Shown: positions 8,301 through 16,764, numbered from the stretch's first letter. The stretch: 64,000 nucleotides of DNA from Sediminihabitans luteus (GCF_002797595.1 NZ_PGFE01000001.1:1239451-1303450); one strand, 5' to 3'. The notes: a model not told the origin generated them from the letters alone. Numbers and translations are program-made.

Positions 8301-9026
8301 TCAGGCGAGCAGCCGCTCCTGCAGCCCCTCGGCCTCGGCGTCCGTGAGGCCGTGCGCCCGGAGGTAGCCGAGCACGCTCCCGTGCTGCTCCTCGACCTCG
8401 GCGAGCACCCGGTCGAGCCCCACGGGGTCGGTGCCGCCGAGCAGCTCGACGAGCGCGGGCGTGAGCTCGGCACCCGCGGCCCGCACCGCCGCCGACGTGC
8501 GCTCCATCCACGGGCCGTCGAGGTTGTCGCTCGAGAGCGCGTAGTCGGCGAGCACCGCCTCGCGGTCGGCCCCGACCGCGAGCAGCAGGAGCGCCGTCGC
8601 GACCCCGGTGCGGTCCTTGCCCGCCGTGCAGTGCACCAGCACGCCCTCGGGCGCGGTCTCGACGACGAGGCGCGCGACCTGCACGAACTGCTCGCCCGCA
8701 CCCTGCAGCAGGTCGCGGTAGACGCCCTCGAGCGTCGGCATGGTCGCGAGCTGCTGCACGGCCCCCTCGAGCATGGGCATCGGGTGCAGCCGCGGGTGCG
8801 GGGCGTCGGGCGCCCAGCCCGGTGAGGCCAGCACCTCGGTCGAGCTGCGCATGTCGACGACCGCGCCGATGCTGCTCGCCGCGAGCTGCGCGCGCCCGGC
8901 GGGCGTGAGCGCCGCGAGCGAGTCCGCGCGGTACAGCACCCCGGGACGGATCGTGCGGTCGCCCGCCGGGATGCCGCCCACGTCGCGCAGGTTCGCGAGC
9001 CCGTCGAGCAGGAACGTGCCGGTCAT
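8301..9026 (-). CDS. Tyrosine-protein phosphatase (PtpB-like)
   Basis: A 241-residue dual-specificity-type phosphatase of the Y_phosphatase3 family, related to mycobacterial PtpB. The N-terminal signature NLRDVGGIPAGD and the P-loop VHCTAGKDRTG (catalytic C133, Arg139) are both intact; the Lys-Asp inside the loop is typical of the PtpB group, some of which act on phosphoinositides as well as phosphotyrosine. No secretion signal is visible. It is a single gene; the physiological substrate cannot be read from context. Confidence 0.88.
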   Translation of the reverse strand: MTGTFLLDGLANLRDVGGIPAGDRTIRPGVLYRADSLAALTPAGRAQLAASSIGAVVDMRSSTEVLASPGWAPDAPHPRLHPMPMLEGAVQQLATMPTLEGVYRDLLQGAGEQFVQVARLVVETAPEGVLVHCTAGKDRTGVATALLLLAVGADREAVLADYALSSDNLDGPWMERTSAAVRAAGAELTPALVELLGGTDPVGLDRVLAEVEEQHGSVLGYLRAHGLTDAEAEGLQERLLA

Positions 9027-9109
9027 GCGTGCCTCCGTCCGGGCGCGCCCGTCGCGCCGGGACCCACCCTAGGCGCGACGAGCGCGACGAGCCTGACGAC
9101 CCGCAGCCG

Positions 9110-9619
9110 TCAGCGCGTGCTCAGCACCTCGCCCACGAACCGTGTGGACCGCTCGACCAGGCCCGCGACGCGCCGCTCGCGGATCACGTCGCGCACGGCC
9201 TCGACGTCGCTGCCGGCCTCGGCGCGCGTGGGGGTGCGCCGCACGTTGCGCGAGCACCCGAAGTCGGTGCAGATGAGCGTCCCGATCGTGTTGCCGCGCT
9301 TGCCCGACGCGCCCCCGCGACGCGCGACGTACAGCGAGACGTCGTCGGTCACGACCACGTCCTCGCACCACGCGCACACGGCCTTGCGGCGCGCCCGACC
9401 GGTCTTGGCGTCGTCGGAGCGCAGCATCACGGCGACGGCCTCGCCGTCGATCTCGAGCACGACGTACGACGCGAGCGGCGCCTTGCGGTCGTGCCACCCG
9501 AGGTACTCGATGTTCTCCCAGTCGACCTCGTCGAGGTCGGGGAGGGTGGCCTGGTTGGCCTCACGGCGCGACGCGTTCACGAAGGCGGCGCGGATCTGCT
9601 TGTCGTCCAGGGGGTTCAT
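9110..9619 (-). CDS. FBP-domain (EF-G-binding zinc-finger) protein
   Basis: A 169-residue protein resembling the FBP family, whose C-terminal treble-clef zinc finger binds elongation factor G in FusB-type fusidate-resistance proteins. An N-terminal helical part (NPLDDKQIRAAFVNASRREA) precedes the finger, in which CAWC (C-x2-C) and a later CTDFGC pair supply the four Cys. Actinobacterial members are widespread and mostly untested; a role in ribosome or EF-G recycling is inferred from the family. The ATG at 9619 is the only plausible start. Confidence 0.75.
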   Translation of the reverse strand: MNPLDDKQIRAAFVNASRREANQATLPDLDEVDWENIEYLGWHDRKAPLASYVVLEIDGEAVAVMLRSDDAKTGRARRKAVCAWCEDVVVTDDVSLYVARRGGASGKRGNTIGTLICTDFGCSRNVRRTPTRAEAGSDVEAVRDVIRERRVAGLVERSTRFVGEVLSTR

Positions 9620-9870
9620 GGTTCTCGGCTTCCGGTGCAGGACGGCGCGGCCGCGGTGTGGTGGGCCGTGCCAGGGTCGGGGTAGGGCTGAGCCCCGCGA
9701 CCGTCGTCCGACACCCCGAGGGGGTCAGCGGGTCGCGGCGACGGGGCGGGGCGCTGGTGTGCAGGCCCGCCGGGCCACCACCGTTCCCGTGCCGATCGAT
9801 CGCACAGCTGCTCCTTGGTCCGTGCCGCACCGGTGTGCGACCTCACCACGCTACGCCTCGACCCCCGCGG
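9620..9870. other. Divergent intergenic region
   Basis: About 250 bp between the FBP-domain gene and the first palindromic repeat. I see no convincing gene or RNA here. The region should hold the promoters of both flanking divergent genes, but no -35/-10 pair stands out against the GC-rich background. Confidence 0.4.
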
Positions 9871-9927
9871 GCGTCACGTCCGGGCCCCTTCCCGGGCCTC
9901 GGACAGGGCCTGTTCGTGACTCTCGCG
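9871..9927. repeat. Palindromic interspersed repeat, copy 1 (degenerate)
   Basis: The left part GCGTCACGTCCGGGCCC and the right part GGGCCTGTTCGTGAC are complementary at the ends (GTCACG/CGTGAC and GGCCC/GGGCC). It is the most diverged of four copies in the window and the only one just before a start codon (20 bp) rather than just after a stop. Confidence 0.6.
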
Positions 9928-9946
9928 ACCCGCTACTCTCCGGCGC

Positions 9947-10429
9947 ATGACGCCTGCCGAGTACCTCGAGTCCGCCGCCACCCGCCTGACCGACGCCGGG
10001 TGCGAGGTCACCCACGAGGCCGTGGGCCCCGTGGATGCGCTCGTGGGCTACCAGCGCACGTTCGCGCTGCCCGCGATGAGCCGCATCCACGTCGTGACCG
10101 CGATGGCGCACCTCGACCCGACGCCCGAGAACATCGCCGCGTGGACGCGCGACGTCTCGCAGTTCTCGCGCGGGCGCACGGGAGCGCTGCGGGGCGCGCA
10201 GTCCGGGATCGGGGCGTTCGCGGTCGTCGTCGCCGACCAGGTCACGCCCGAGGCCGTCGCCGCCGCGCAGGTCAAGCCCAAGGTCGAGTTCGCGGTGCGC
10301 ACGCAGCGTGTGCTCGTCGACCTCTCGACGGGCGAGATCCACACGTTCCGCGGGCGGCTGCTGTTCGGCTTCGCGCTCAACGGGACCCTGCGGCGCGCGT
10401 TCGACGCGCACGTGCTCGTTCCCGCCTGA
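9947..10429 (+). CDS. Hypothetical protein
   Basis: A 160-residue soluble protein I do not recognise. It starts MTPAEYLESAATRLTDAGCE, has no signal peptide or membrane segment, and alternates helices and strands (RIHVVTAMAHLDPTPENIAA, GAFAVVVADQVTPEAVAAAQ, VLVDLSTGEIHTFRGRLLFG). The pattern suggests a compact alpha/beta fold. It is flanked by copies 1 and 2 of the palindromic repeat. No function is proposed. Confidence 0.7.
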   Translation: MTPAEYLESAATRLTDAGCEVTHEAVGPVDALVGYQRTFALPAMSRIHVVTAMAHLDPTPENIAAWTRDVSQFSRGRTGALRGAQSGIGAFAVVVADQVTPEAVAAAQVKPKVEFAVRTQRVLVDLSTGEIHTFRGRLLFGFALNGTLRRAFDAHVLVPA

Positions 10430-10471
10430 GCCGCACGCGACCCTGCACCGCACCGCACCGCACCGCATCCT

Positions 10472-10531
10472 GCGAACGTCACGTTCCGGCCCCCTCCCGG
10501 GCCCGCGAGCGGGCCAGGACGTGACGCTCGC
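10472..10531. repeat. Palindromic interspersed repeat, copy 2
   Basis: Arms GCGAACGTCACGTTCCGGCCC and GGGCCAGGACGTGACGCTCGC match in 18 of 21 positions, around an inner CCCGGGC. It lies between convergent stop codons (10429 and 10553), a position expected for a bidirectional terminator, but without T-runs. Confidence 0.8.
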
Positions 10532-10552
10532 GGGTTCGGGGGGCGCTGTGGG

Positions 10553-11245
10553 TCAGCCGAGCGCGACCACGACGCCCTGCACGCCCCGCAGGACGCCGCG
10601 CGTCCCGACCTCGACCGCCTCGGCAGCCCGGGCCGGGGTCACCGACGCGTCGTCCGACGGCTGGTCCGCCGCCGCGGCCGACCCGCGCGAGCTCGCGCCC
10701 GACCACACGACCGCGGTGACGTTGTCCGTCGGCTCGAGCACCTGCGCGCCGAGCATCAGGAACGGCACGCCGAGGTTCTGCGCCGAGACCACGTCGACCT
10801 CGTCGACCAACGCGTCGCCCGGCACGACGACGATCGCGTCCGTCGCGTCGTCCGCGACGGCCTGCAGGTCGTCGAACGAGCGGACGACGACGGGTCGCGT
10901 CGTCGCGTCGTGGGCCGCGGCCCAGTCGTCGACCGCGTCGGCGAGCACCGACGTCGCCGCGTCGGGCGCAGCCGGGAGCGCGACGACGAGCTCGAGGCCC
11001 GCCGCTACCCCGCCCGCAGGTGCTGCCCCGGCGAGTTTGTCGACGTCGGACGGCGCGAGCGTCGCCCCGGGGACGGGCGCGGCCGGTCCGGGGTCGGGCT
11101 GGGCCGGGTCCGCGAGGGTGCTCTCGACGGTGCCGGGGCGCGCGGGGTCAAACGCGACGGGACTCGTGCCCGCGCCGCACCCCGCGAGGGCGAGGCCGAG
11201 CACGAGCGCTCCCCCGGCCGTCGCCCACCGGTTCGCGGGCTTCAC
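10553..11245 (-). CDS. Secreted lipoprotein, third gene of the WxL-type module
   Basis: A 230-residue lipoprotein. After a short basic start the hydrophobic stretch GGALVLGLALAGC ends in a clear lipobox (LALAGC). A Pro/Ala-rich linker follows, then an alpha/beta region (LELVVALPAAPDAATSVLAD, DAIVVVPGDALVDEVDVVSA, NVTAVVWSGASSRGS) that vaguely resembles a periplasmic binding-protein half. Its GTG start overlaps the stop of the DUF916 gene (GTGA), so the two are translationally coupled. I infer that it works with that protein at the cell surface; molecular function unknown. Confidence 0.75.
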   Translation of the reverse strand: MKPANRWATAGGALVLGLALAGCGAGTSPVAFDPARPGTVESTLADPAQPDPGPAAPVPGATLAPSDVDKLAGAAPAGGVAAGLELVVALPAAPDAATSVLADAVDDWAAAHDATTRPVVVRSFDDLQAVADDATDAIVVVPGDALVDEVDVVSAQNLGVPFLMLGAQVLEPTDNVTAVVWSGASSRGSAAAADQPSDDASVTPARAAEAVEVGTRGVLRGVQGVVVALG

Positions 11246-12639
11246 GATCTGACCGCGACGCCGTGCTCGGCGGTATCGCTCGACCCAGTGACGTCCGGGA
11301 CAGTGACGTCCGGGACAGGACCGCCCTGGTCGGCAGGGTTCGCGTCGGCAGGGTTCGCGTCGTCGGTCGCGTCGGTGGCGCGCAGCGCGGCGACCGCCTC
11401 CTCGACCGCGGCGGCCACGCGAGCCTCCTCGGCGGCGCCCCGGAGCCGGCGCCGACGTCGCGCGAGCAGCAGCGCACCCACGGCACCACCCACGAGCAGC
11501 AGCACCGTCCACGGCACCGCCCAGCCGGACGCGGTCGCGACGACGTCCGCGACACGCGCGCCGTCAGACCCAGCGCCGGCGGACCCAGCGCCGTCAGACC
11601 CAGCGCCCACGGAGCCAGCGCCCTCGGACCCCGGCAAGGTCGGGTCGAGCGTCACCGTCGCACCGAGCCGCACGAGCGGCCACGCGCCCGCGACCTCGAC
11701 GCGCACGGGCCACGACTCCCCGGGCAGCAGCTCGGGCACGTCCGCGGCCTCGGCCTGCACGCTCGCGAGCCCCCACGGTCCGCCGACGCGCACGTCCTGC
11801 CCCGCCGCGAGCCGCGCGTTGCCCGTGTTCCGCACCGTGTAGGTGACCGTCGCGACGCCGGGCGCGAACGGGTTGACCGTGCCGTCGTACGTCACGGCGA
11901 GGTCCTCGACCGCGAGCGCTGGGGTCAGCGCGCCCGAGACGCGCAGGTGGATGCGCACCCCGAGCCGGCGGTCGACGCTCACGCCCGCGGCGTCGGTGCT
12001 GCCCAGCGACGTGACGACCGCGCCCGCGTAGTCGCCGGGCTGCGCGTCGTCCGGCACGGTGAGCGCGAAGTCCACCTGGAGGGACTCGCCCGGCTCGATC
12101 GTGACGTGGTCCGTCGCGGCCGTGAACCAGGCCGCGAGGCCGACGGGGTCGACGTCGGGCCCGGCCACGTCGAGCTGGCCCGCGGCGGTCGTGAAGCCGT
12201 CGGCGCCGTAGAGGTCGAGGTCGAGAGGGGTGTCGTCGTGGTTGGTCACGACGACCGCGTCGGTCACGCTCTCGCCCGGGTCGAGCTCGTGGGTGTAGTT
12301 CTGCCGGTCGGCGCCGAGGTCGCCGGACGCCGTCCGCACGCCCCAGGTCACGTGGGTGGCCGTCGCGTCAGGGTCCGTCGCGTCAGGGTCCGTCGCAGCA
12401 ACGACCGTCGCGTCAACCTCCGTCGCGGCAAGGTCACTCGCAGGGGCAGGGACGGCGGACGCGGGGCCCGGGGCGACGAGCACGAGCAGGACGCCCGCGA
12501 TCGCGGCCACGAGGGCGGCGCGCGGCGTCCTGACGAGCGCCGTCCCGACGTGCGGCATCCGGAGGTGCGGCATCCGGAGGTGCGGCATCCAGAGGTGCGG
12601 CATCCGGACGGATGGTGGGCGGTGGTGCGGGGCGGGCAT
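11242..12639 (-). CDS. DUF916-like (WxL-interacting) membrane-anchored surface protein
   Basis: A 465-residue protein with a signal sequence (about residues 38-62), an immunoglobulin-like domain with the features of WxL-interacting proteins (DRQNYTHELDPGESVTDAVV, TIEPGESLQVDFALTVPDDA, PGDYAGAVVTSL), a second beta-sandwich, a Gly/Ala/Ser linker (about 340-365, short repeats of GAGSDGA type), one membrane helix (WTVLLLVGGAVGALLLARRR) and an acidic C-terminal tail. In Firmicutes such proteins hold WxL-domain proteins at the wall. The gene upstream encodes a protein with a WxL-like C-terminus, which supports the call. The first 32 residues, made by 15-bp DNA repeats, may be untranslated if a later ATG is used. 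Confidence 0.75.
   Translation of the reverse strand: MPAPHHRPPSVRMPHLWMPHLRMPHLRMPHVGTALVRTPRAALVAAIAGVLLVLVAPGPASAVPAPASDLAATEVDATVVAATDPDATDPDATATHVTWGVRTASGDLGADRQNYTHELDPGESVTDAVVVTNHDDTPLDLDLYGADGFTTAAGQLDVAGPDVDPVGLAAWFTAATDHVTIEPGESLQVDFALTVPDDAQPGDYAGAVVTSLGSTDAAGVSVDRRLGVRIHLRVSGALTPALAVEDLAVTYDGTVNPFAPGVATVTYTVRNTGNARLAAGQDVRVGGPWGLASVQAEAADVPELLPGESWPVRVEVAGAWPLVRLGATVTLDPTLPGSEGAGSVGAGSDGAGSAGAGSDGARVADVVATASGWAVPWTVLLLVGGAVGALLLARRRRRLRGAAEEARVAAAVEEAVAALRATDATDDANPADANPADQGGPVPDVTVPDVTGSSDTAEHGVAVRS
12551..12608. repeat. 15-bp tandem repeat (about 3.8 copies) at the DUF916 gene start
   Basis: Unit TGCGGCATCCGGAGG is repeated at 12551, 12566, 12581 (one change) and 12596 (partial). 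Read on the minus strand it encodes the peptide MPHLR repeated. Each unit offers an ATG and also CCTCC on the plus strand, so copy number could shift the effective start. Confidence 0.85.
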
Positions 12640-12766
12640 GGGTGAACCTCTTCGTCGGACCGGGCGGCACGGGTCGGCGCCGGGCGGCGCTGGGCCGCCC
12701 GACGCCGCCCCGCGTCGCCGGGATGTGCGGCGGCCGGGGGGTGCTCCCGCCCCGGCCGCCGGCGGG

Positions 12767-15190
12767 TCAGCTCAGCGCGGTGAGCGTGAGCGTCGCCTGG
12801 TAGGTGCCGTCGGTGACGTCGACCGGGATGCGCAGGTCGAGGTCGGCGCCCAGCAGGGCGGTGCCGAGCGCGTGGCCGACGCCCGCGGAGCCGAGCGTCG
12901 ACGACGTCGACAGGCCCGGCCCGCCACCCCCGAACCCGGAGGCGACCGTGGCGCCGGCGCTCGCGCCGCCACCCGCCTGGACGAGGGTCGGGGCCCAGCC
13001 GAGGTACCGACCGGAGAACGTCCCGCCGTCCGACGCGAAGTCGGAGACCTGCGCCGAGACGGACCACACCGGGCCGGCGGTGCGCGTGTCGGTCACGCGG
13101 ATCGGGTTGATCGAGCCGGTCGCGGCCCAGTGGTCGCCCTGCGCCGTGGCGGTGCCGAGGTCGACGAGGTCGTTCGACCCGTCGACGTTCCACACGAGCT
13201 CGCCCGGGTCGGTGCTGCCCTCGGGCACGGTCACCTGGAGGCGCTGCTCGTCGTCGGCGACCGGGGTGGCGTCGTCGGCGCGGTGCAGCGTGATCTCGTC
13301 GACGACCGAGTTGACGGGACGCTCGCCGTCCTTGGCCTCGCTGCGCAGCGTGGTGATCGAGATCGCGTCGTCCGTGATCTCGACCGCCGAGTAGTTGCGC
13401 ACGTTCTCCTGGTTGATGACCGACGCGAACGGCGCGTCGGGCGCCTTGACCGCGTAGTACTTGGAGCCGCTCGCCGAGTTCGCGGTCACGTACAGGACCT
13501 CGCCCTCGTCGGCCGTGACGTCGGCCTGGCCGGGCACCTCGGCCGCGTCCGCGACCTCGCCGTCCTTGATCAGGTAGCTGCGCGTGTAGCTGTGGTCGTG
13601 GCCCATGAGCACGACGTCGAACCCGAGGTCCGAGATCGTCGCGGGCATCGACGCGCGGCGGGCCTTGATGTCGGAGTCGTCGGTGTGCGCGGCGACCGAG
13701 TAGATCGAGTGGTGGAACGCGAGGACCTTCCAGCGCGCCTCGTCACCGTGCTCGGCGACGACCTTCTCCATGAACGCGTTGTGCGCGGCGTCGTCGCGCG
13801 AGTTGGAGTTGATGTTGACGAACAGCACGTCCTTGTAGATGAACCAGTAGTCGCCGCCCGAGGACGTCGCGGTGCCGGCACCGGCCGTCGGGTCGTCGTT
13901 CGGCACGTTGAAGTGCTGCTCGTACGCCTTGGAGCCGACGTCGTGGTTGCCGTTGGTCGGGACGAACGGGATCTCGCGCAGCTGCGACGGCGCGAGGAAC
14001 GCGTCGTACTGGCTCTCGGAGCCCGCGCTGTTGACCTGGTCGCCCGCGGAGAACAGCATCTCGGCGTCCGGGTAGGTGGCCTGCGCGACGTCGAGCGTGT
14101 CTGCCCACCCCGCGCCGTCCGCGGCCGTGTTGCCCGACGCACCGATCTGCGGGTCCCCGAAGAACAGGAACTCGAGGTCGCCGTCGAAGTCCTGCGTGCG
14201 GAACGTCGACGTCGGCGACCACGAGCCGGGCGTGCCGACGCGGTACGAGTACGCGGTGTTCTCCTGCAGGCCCGTGAACGTGGCCTTGCGGTCGAACTCG
14301 CCGCTCGTCGTCGGGCCGCCGGTGGCGTCGACCGTGACGGCCGCGGCGGGGAACTTCCCGTCGACGAGGTCGGCGGTGCGTGCGACCTGCGCGACCTGCG
14401 GCACGTCGGTGCCGGTGTACCAGGAGACGTTGCGCTGCGACTCGTCGGCGCCGATGCCGAGCACGACGTCCGAGACCGTGACGGGGGTGTCGACGTGCAC
14501 GGGCGCGAGGTCCTTGACATCGAGGTAGACGTCGCTGCTCGTCGCGCGGTCCTGGTAGAGCGCGATCGCGATCGTGTTCTCGCCGGCGACGAGCGCGTCC
14601 GCCGGGACGGTGAACGTCGAGGTCAGCGGGTCGCCGTTCGCGTCGCCCGCGTACATGAGGTTGCGCTGGGCCTCGGGCGCGGCCTCGACGAGGTCGTCGA
14701 CGAAGCCTGCGACCTTGGTGCCGTTGACGAACACCTGGACGGCGTCGTCGTACGTCACGGTGCCCGTGAGGGCGCTGATCTCGGCGAGGTTGTCGGCCGG
14801 GACGTCGAACGCCGACCGGAAGTGGAACGTGCGCACGTCGGTCGTCGTGCCGGGCAGGTACTGCGTGAGCAGCGTGCCCACCGGGAACCCGGTGCCGAGG
14901 CCCGTGGGCAGGCCGCGCTTGGCGCCGAACGGCCCGGCCGCCGTCTTCCAGGTCGTGTCGTCGAAGTCGCCCTCGGTCCACCCGAGGCGGTCCGCGGCGC
15001 CGGCCGCAGGGTCGGTGTCGTCGTCCGAGTAGTGCCAGGTCGTGCCCGCCCCGAGGTACGACGCGGGCAGGTCCGCGGCGCTGGCCGTGGTGGCTGCGAA
15101 CGTCACCGCACCCGCGACGAGCACGAGGCCCAGCGTCGCGGCCGTGGGACGGACCAGGCGGCGCCGCAGGGGCGTCGCTCCGTGATTCAT
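12767..15190 (-). CDS. Secreted purple-acid-phosphatase-like phosphoesterase with WxL-like C-terminus
   Basis: An 807-residue exported protein. Domain order: signal peptide (about 1-38, ending ATTASAA), a jelly-roll-like domain (WHYSDDDTDPAAG to VFVNGTKVAGF), an Fn3-like domain (NVSWYTG, ENTAYSYRVG), and a calcineurin-type metallophosphoesterase with all metal motifs (FFGDPQIG, SAGDQVN, NGNHDVG, FHHSIY, MGHDHSY). The last ~150 residues (VDLGTATAQGDHW, RVTDTRTAGPVWSVSAQVSD, GTYQATLTLTAL) follow the WxL pattern of wall-binding domains. It probably hydrolyses phosphate esters outside the cell while attached to the wall through the downstream DUF916 protein. The ATG 15190 follows GGAAGAGAG. Confidence 0.85.
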   Translation of the reverse strand: MNHGATPLRRRLVRPTAATLGLVLVAGAVTFAATTASAADLPASYLGAGTTWHYSDDDTDPAAGAADRLGWTEGDFDDTTWKTAAGPFGAKRGLPTGLGTGFPVGTLLTQYLPGTTTDVRTFHFRSAFDVPADNLAEISALTGTVTYDDAVQVFVNGTKVAGFVDDLVEAAPEAQRNLMYAGDANGDPLTSTFTVPADALVAGENTIAIALYQDRATSSDVYLDVKDLAPVHVDTPVTVSDVVLGIGADESQRNVSWYTGTDVPQVAQVARTADLVDGKFPAAAVTVDATGGPTTSGEFDRKATFTGLQENTAYSYRVGTPGSWSPTSTFRTQDFDGDLEFLFFGDPQIGASGNTAADGAGWADTLDVAQATYPDAEMLFSAGDQVNSAGSESQYDAFLAPSQLREIPFVPTNGNHDVGSKAYEQHFNVPNDDPTAGAGTATSSGGDYWFIYKDVLFVNINSNSRDDAAHNAFMEKVVAEHGDEARWKVLAFHHSIYSVAAHTDDSDIKARRASMPATISDLGFDVVLMGHDHSYTRSYLIKDGEVADAAEVPGQADVTADEGEVLYVTANSASGSKYYAVKAPDAPFASVINQENVRNYSAVEITDDAISITTLRSEAKDGERPVNSVVDEITLHRADDATPVADDEQRLQVTVPEGSTDPGELVWNVDGSNDLVDLGTATAQGDHWAATGSINPIRVTDTRTAGPVWSVSAQVSDFASDGGTFSGRYLGWAPTLVQAGGGASAGATVASGFGGGGPGLSTSSTLGSAGVGHALGTALLGADLDLRIPVDVTDGTYQATLTLTALS

Positions 15191-15346
15191 GGGGTGCTCT
15201 CTTCCGTTCACTCCGGTGGGCACCGGTCAGTGCCGCCGCGATCGTCGCCGGGGCGACCGAACGCGTGGTGAACGGGGTGGGGCGTGCGGGGGGCGCGCAG
15301 GTGCCGGTTGCGCGGGGCACCTGCCCGTGCGCGCCCTCCTCGTGCG

Positions 15347-15406
15347 CGGGCGTCACGTCCTGGCCCTCTCCCTGGGCCGCGAACGGGCCGGAACGTGACG
15401 CTCGCG
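15347..15406. repeat. Palindromic interspersed repeat, copy 3
   Basis: CGTCACGTCCTGGCCC faces GGGCCGGAACGTGACG around CTCTCCCTGGGCC. It starts 9 bp past the stop of the downstream lipoprotein gene on the minus strand, in the gap before the phosphoesterase gene. Confidence 0.8.
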
Positions 15407-15414
15407 CGAGCCGG

Positions 15415-16116
15415 TCAGAGGCGGTCGGCGACGTACTCGTACCAGGACAGCCCCGAGTCCTCGATCGCGTGCAGCACCTCGGTGTCGAGCACCGCCACCC
15501 CGGAGGTCGCGCCCGTGCCCAGCGCGGTGTCGTCGTCCGGCACCTCGACCGTGAGCACGACGCCCTCGAGCGTCTCGGTCTGCGGGGCGTCCGGGTCGGC
15601 CGGGGTCACGACGACGTACACGCACGACCGCGCGATCATCGTGCCCGCCTCGGCGTCCGACCAGATCTCGTGCGGCTGCTCGGGCTCGATCCCCGCGTCC
15701 TCGCAGGGCGTGACCTCGACCGACGCGGAGGGCTGGACGCTCGTCGCCTCGACGAGCGCGACCATCTGCGCCTTCGCGGCGTCCGTCATCACCTCCGAGC
15801 CGTCGCCCGACGTGAAGGCCTCGACCACCTCGTCCGGGCTCGCCCCACGATGGTCGAGCACCCGGACCTCGCCCCCGGCGCGCAGGGTCGTGGGGGCGGA
15901 CGCCGCGTACGCCGTCGCGACGACCTCCGCGGAGAGGTCCGGGGTGGCCTCGAACCACCCCGGCAGGCTGGTGTCGAGCGCGGTGAAGCGGGGCCCCGAG
16001 GACGACGCGGGGGACGCTTCGGCGTCCGACGAGCACCCCGCCAGGAGTGCACCGGCCAGCACGAGCGGACCGACCCGCACCCCGACGTCCCGGACCACGA
16101 CCGACGAACTGCGCAC
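15415..16116 (-). CDS. Secreted lipoprotein of unknown function
   Basis: A 233-residue lipoprotein with a short basic start, a hydrophobic segment and lipobox LAGALLAGC followed by a Ser-rich linker. The mature part is acidic and contains two Cys (TPCEDAG and ARSCVYVVV) that could form a disulfide. I see no catalytic signature. The GTG at 16116 is chosen because GGGGGAG lies 5 nt upstream; longer reading would add a non-signal Arg-rich stretch. It is flanked by palindromic repeats at both ends. Function not assigned. Confidence 0.7.
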   Translation of the reverse strand: MRSSSVVVRDVGVRVGPLVLAGALLAGCSSDAEASPASSSGPRFTALDTSLPGWFEATPDLSAEVVATAYAASAPTTLRAGGEVRVLDHRGASPDEVVEAFTSGDGSEVMTDAAKAQMVALVEATSVQPSASVEVTPCEDAGIEPEQPHEIWSDAEAGTMIARSCVYVVVTPADPDAPQTETLEGVVLTVEVPDDDTALGTGATSGVAVLDTEVLHAIEDSGLSWYEYVADRL

Positions 16117-16196
16117 GACGACTCCCCCTTCGGGCCGCGCCCCTGCGCGGCGGTGGCAGAAGCGTCCCACAGGGCGCCGCGCGCGCACATGCACAC

Positions 16197-16258
16197 GCGC
16201 GAACGTCACGTTCGGGCCCTCTCCCGGGCAGGCGAGCGGGCCGGAACGTGACGCTCGC
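16197..16258. repeat. Palindromic interspersed repeat, copy 4
   Basis: GCGAACGTCACGTTCGGGCCC faces GGGCCGGAACGTGACGCTCGC across CTCTCCCGGGCAGGCGAGC. It lies 23 bp past the stop of the GyrI-like gene and shares almost all arm bases with copies 2 and 3. Confidence 0.8.
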
Positions 16259-16281
16259 CCGGACAGCGGCGCCGCGCAGGC

Positions 16282-16755
16282 TCAGGCGAGCGGCAGCACC
16301 AGGCGCGTGACGTTCGCGGCCGGGTCGCCGTCGGGGCTCGGCTCGGTCACGTAGACCTCCCAGAAGTCGCCGCGCACCGCCTGGTCGCGCTCGGAGCGCC
16401 ACGCCTCGAGCCGACCCCACGCCTCCCCGAGCCCGTCGTACGGGCCCACGTACGTCGCGACCGCGCACGGTCCGCCCGCGACCTCGAAGACCTCGACGCC
16501 GTCGCCCAGGGCACCCGGCTCGACGCCCTCGACCGCGAAGCCCGCGGCGACGTCGACCACGTCGGACGGCATGCTCGCGTACCAGCCGTACGCGGGACCT
16601 GCGGGGCCGAGTCCGCGCGCCCCGAGCGCGTGCGCGACCGCGCCGTACGCGGCGTCGTAGAACGCGGGAAGCTCCGCGAACGGGACCGTGGCGCGTCGCG
16701 CCGCCAGCAGCAGGGTGGGCTCGTCCATGACCTCGACGGTCAGCTCGTTCGTCAT
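16282..16755 (-). CDS. GyrI-like small-molecule-binding protein
   Basis: A 157-residue stand-alone GyrI-like (AraC effector-binding) domain, starting MTNELTVEVMDEPTLLLAAR. The paired SHS2-like halves are visible: the first ends near GPAYGWYASM, the second includes FEVAGGPCAVATYVGPYDGL, which corresponds to the family's conserved 'G.YATxxHxGPY' strand. Such domains bind small ligands or, as in SbmC, protect gyrase. It is 9 nt downstream of the TetR gene and codirectional, so a regulator-plus-binding-protein pair is likely. Confidence 0.75.
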   Translation of the reverse strand: MTNELTVEVMDEPTLLLAARRATVPFAELPAFYDAAYGAVAHALGARGLGPAGPAYGWYASMPSDVVDVAAGFAVEGVEPGALGDGVEVFEVAGGPCAVATYVGPYDGLGEAWGRLEAWRSERDQAVRGDFWEVYVTEPSPDGDPAANVTRLVLPLA

Positions 16756-16764
16756 GCGTCGAGC

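Noticed and set aside
5530..8511. Very long minus-strand open frame opposite the alkylsulfatase
   Set aside because: It is an antisense shadow created by high GC at third positions; its residues are low-complexity Arg/Val/Gly/Glu and no family matches.
12356..15271. Very long plus-strand open frame opposite the phosphoesterase
   Set aside because: Same reason; the minus-strand protein has signal peptide and full catalytic motifs.
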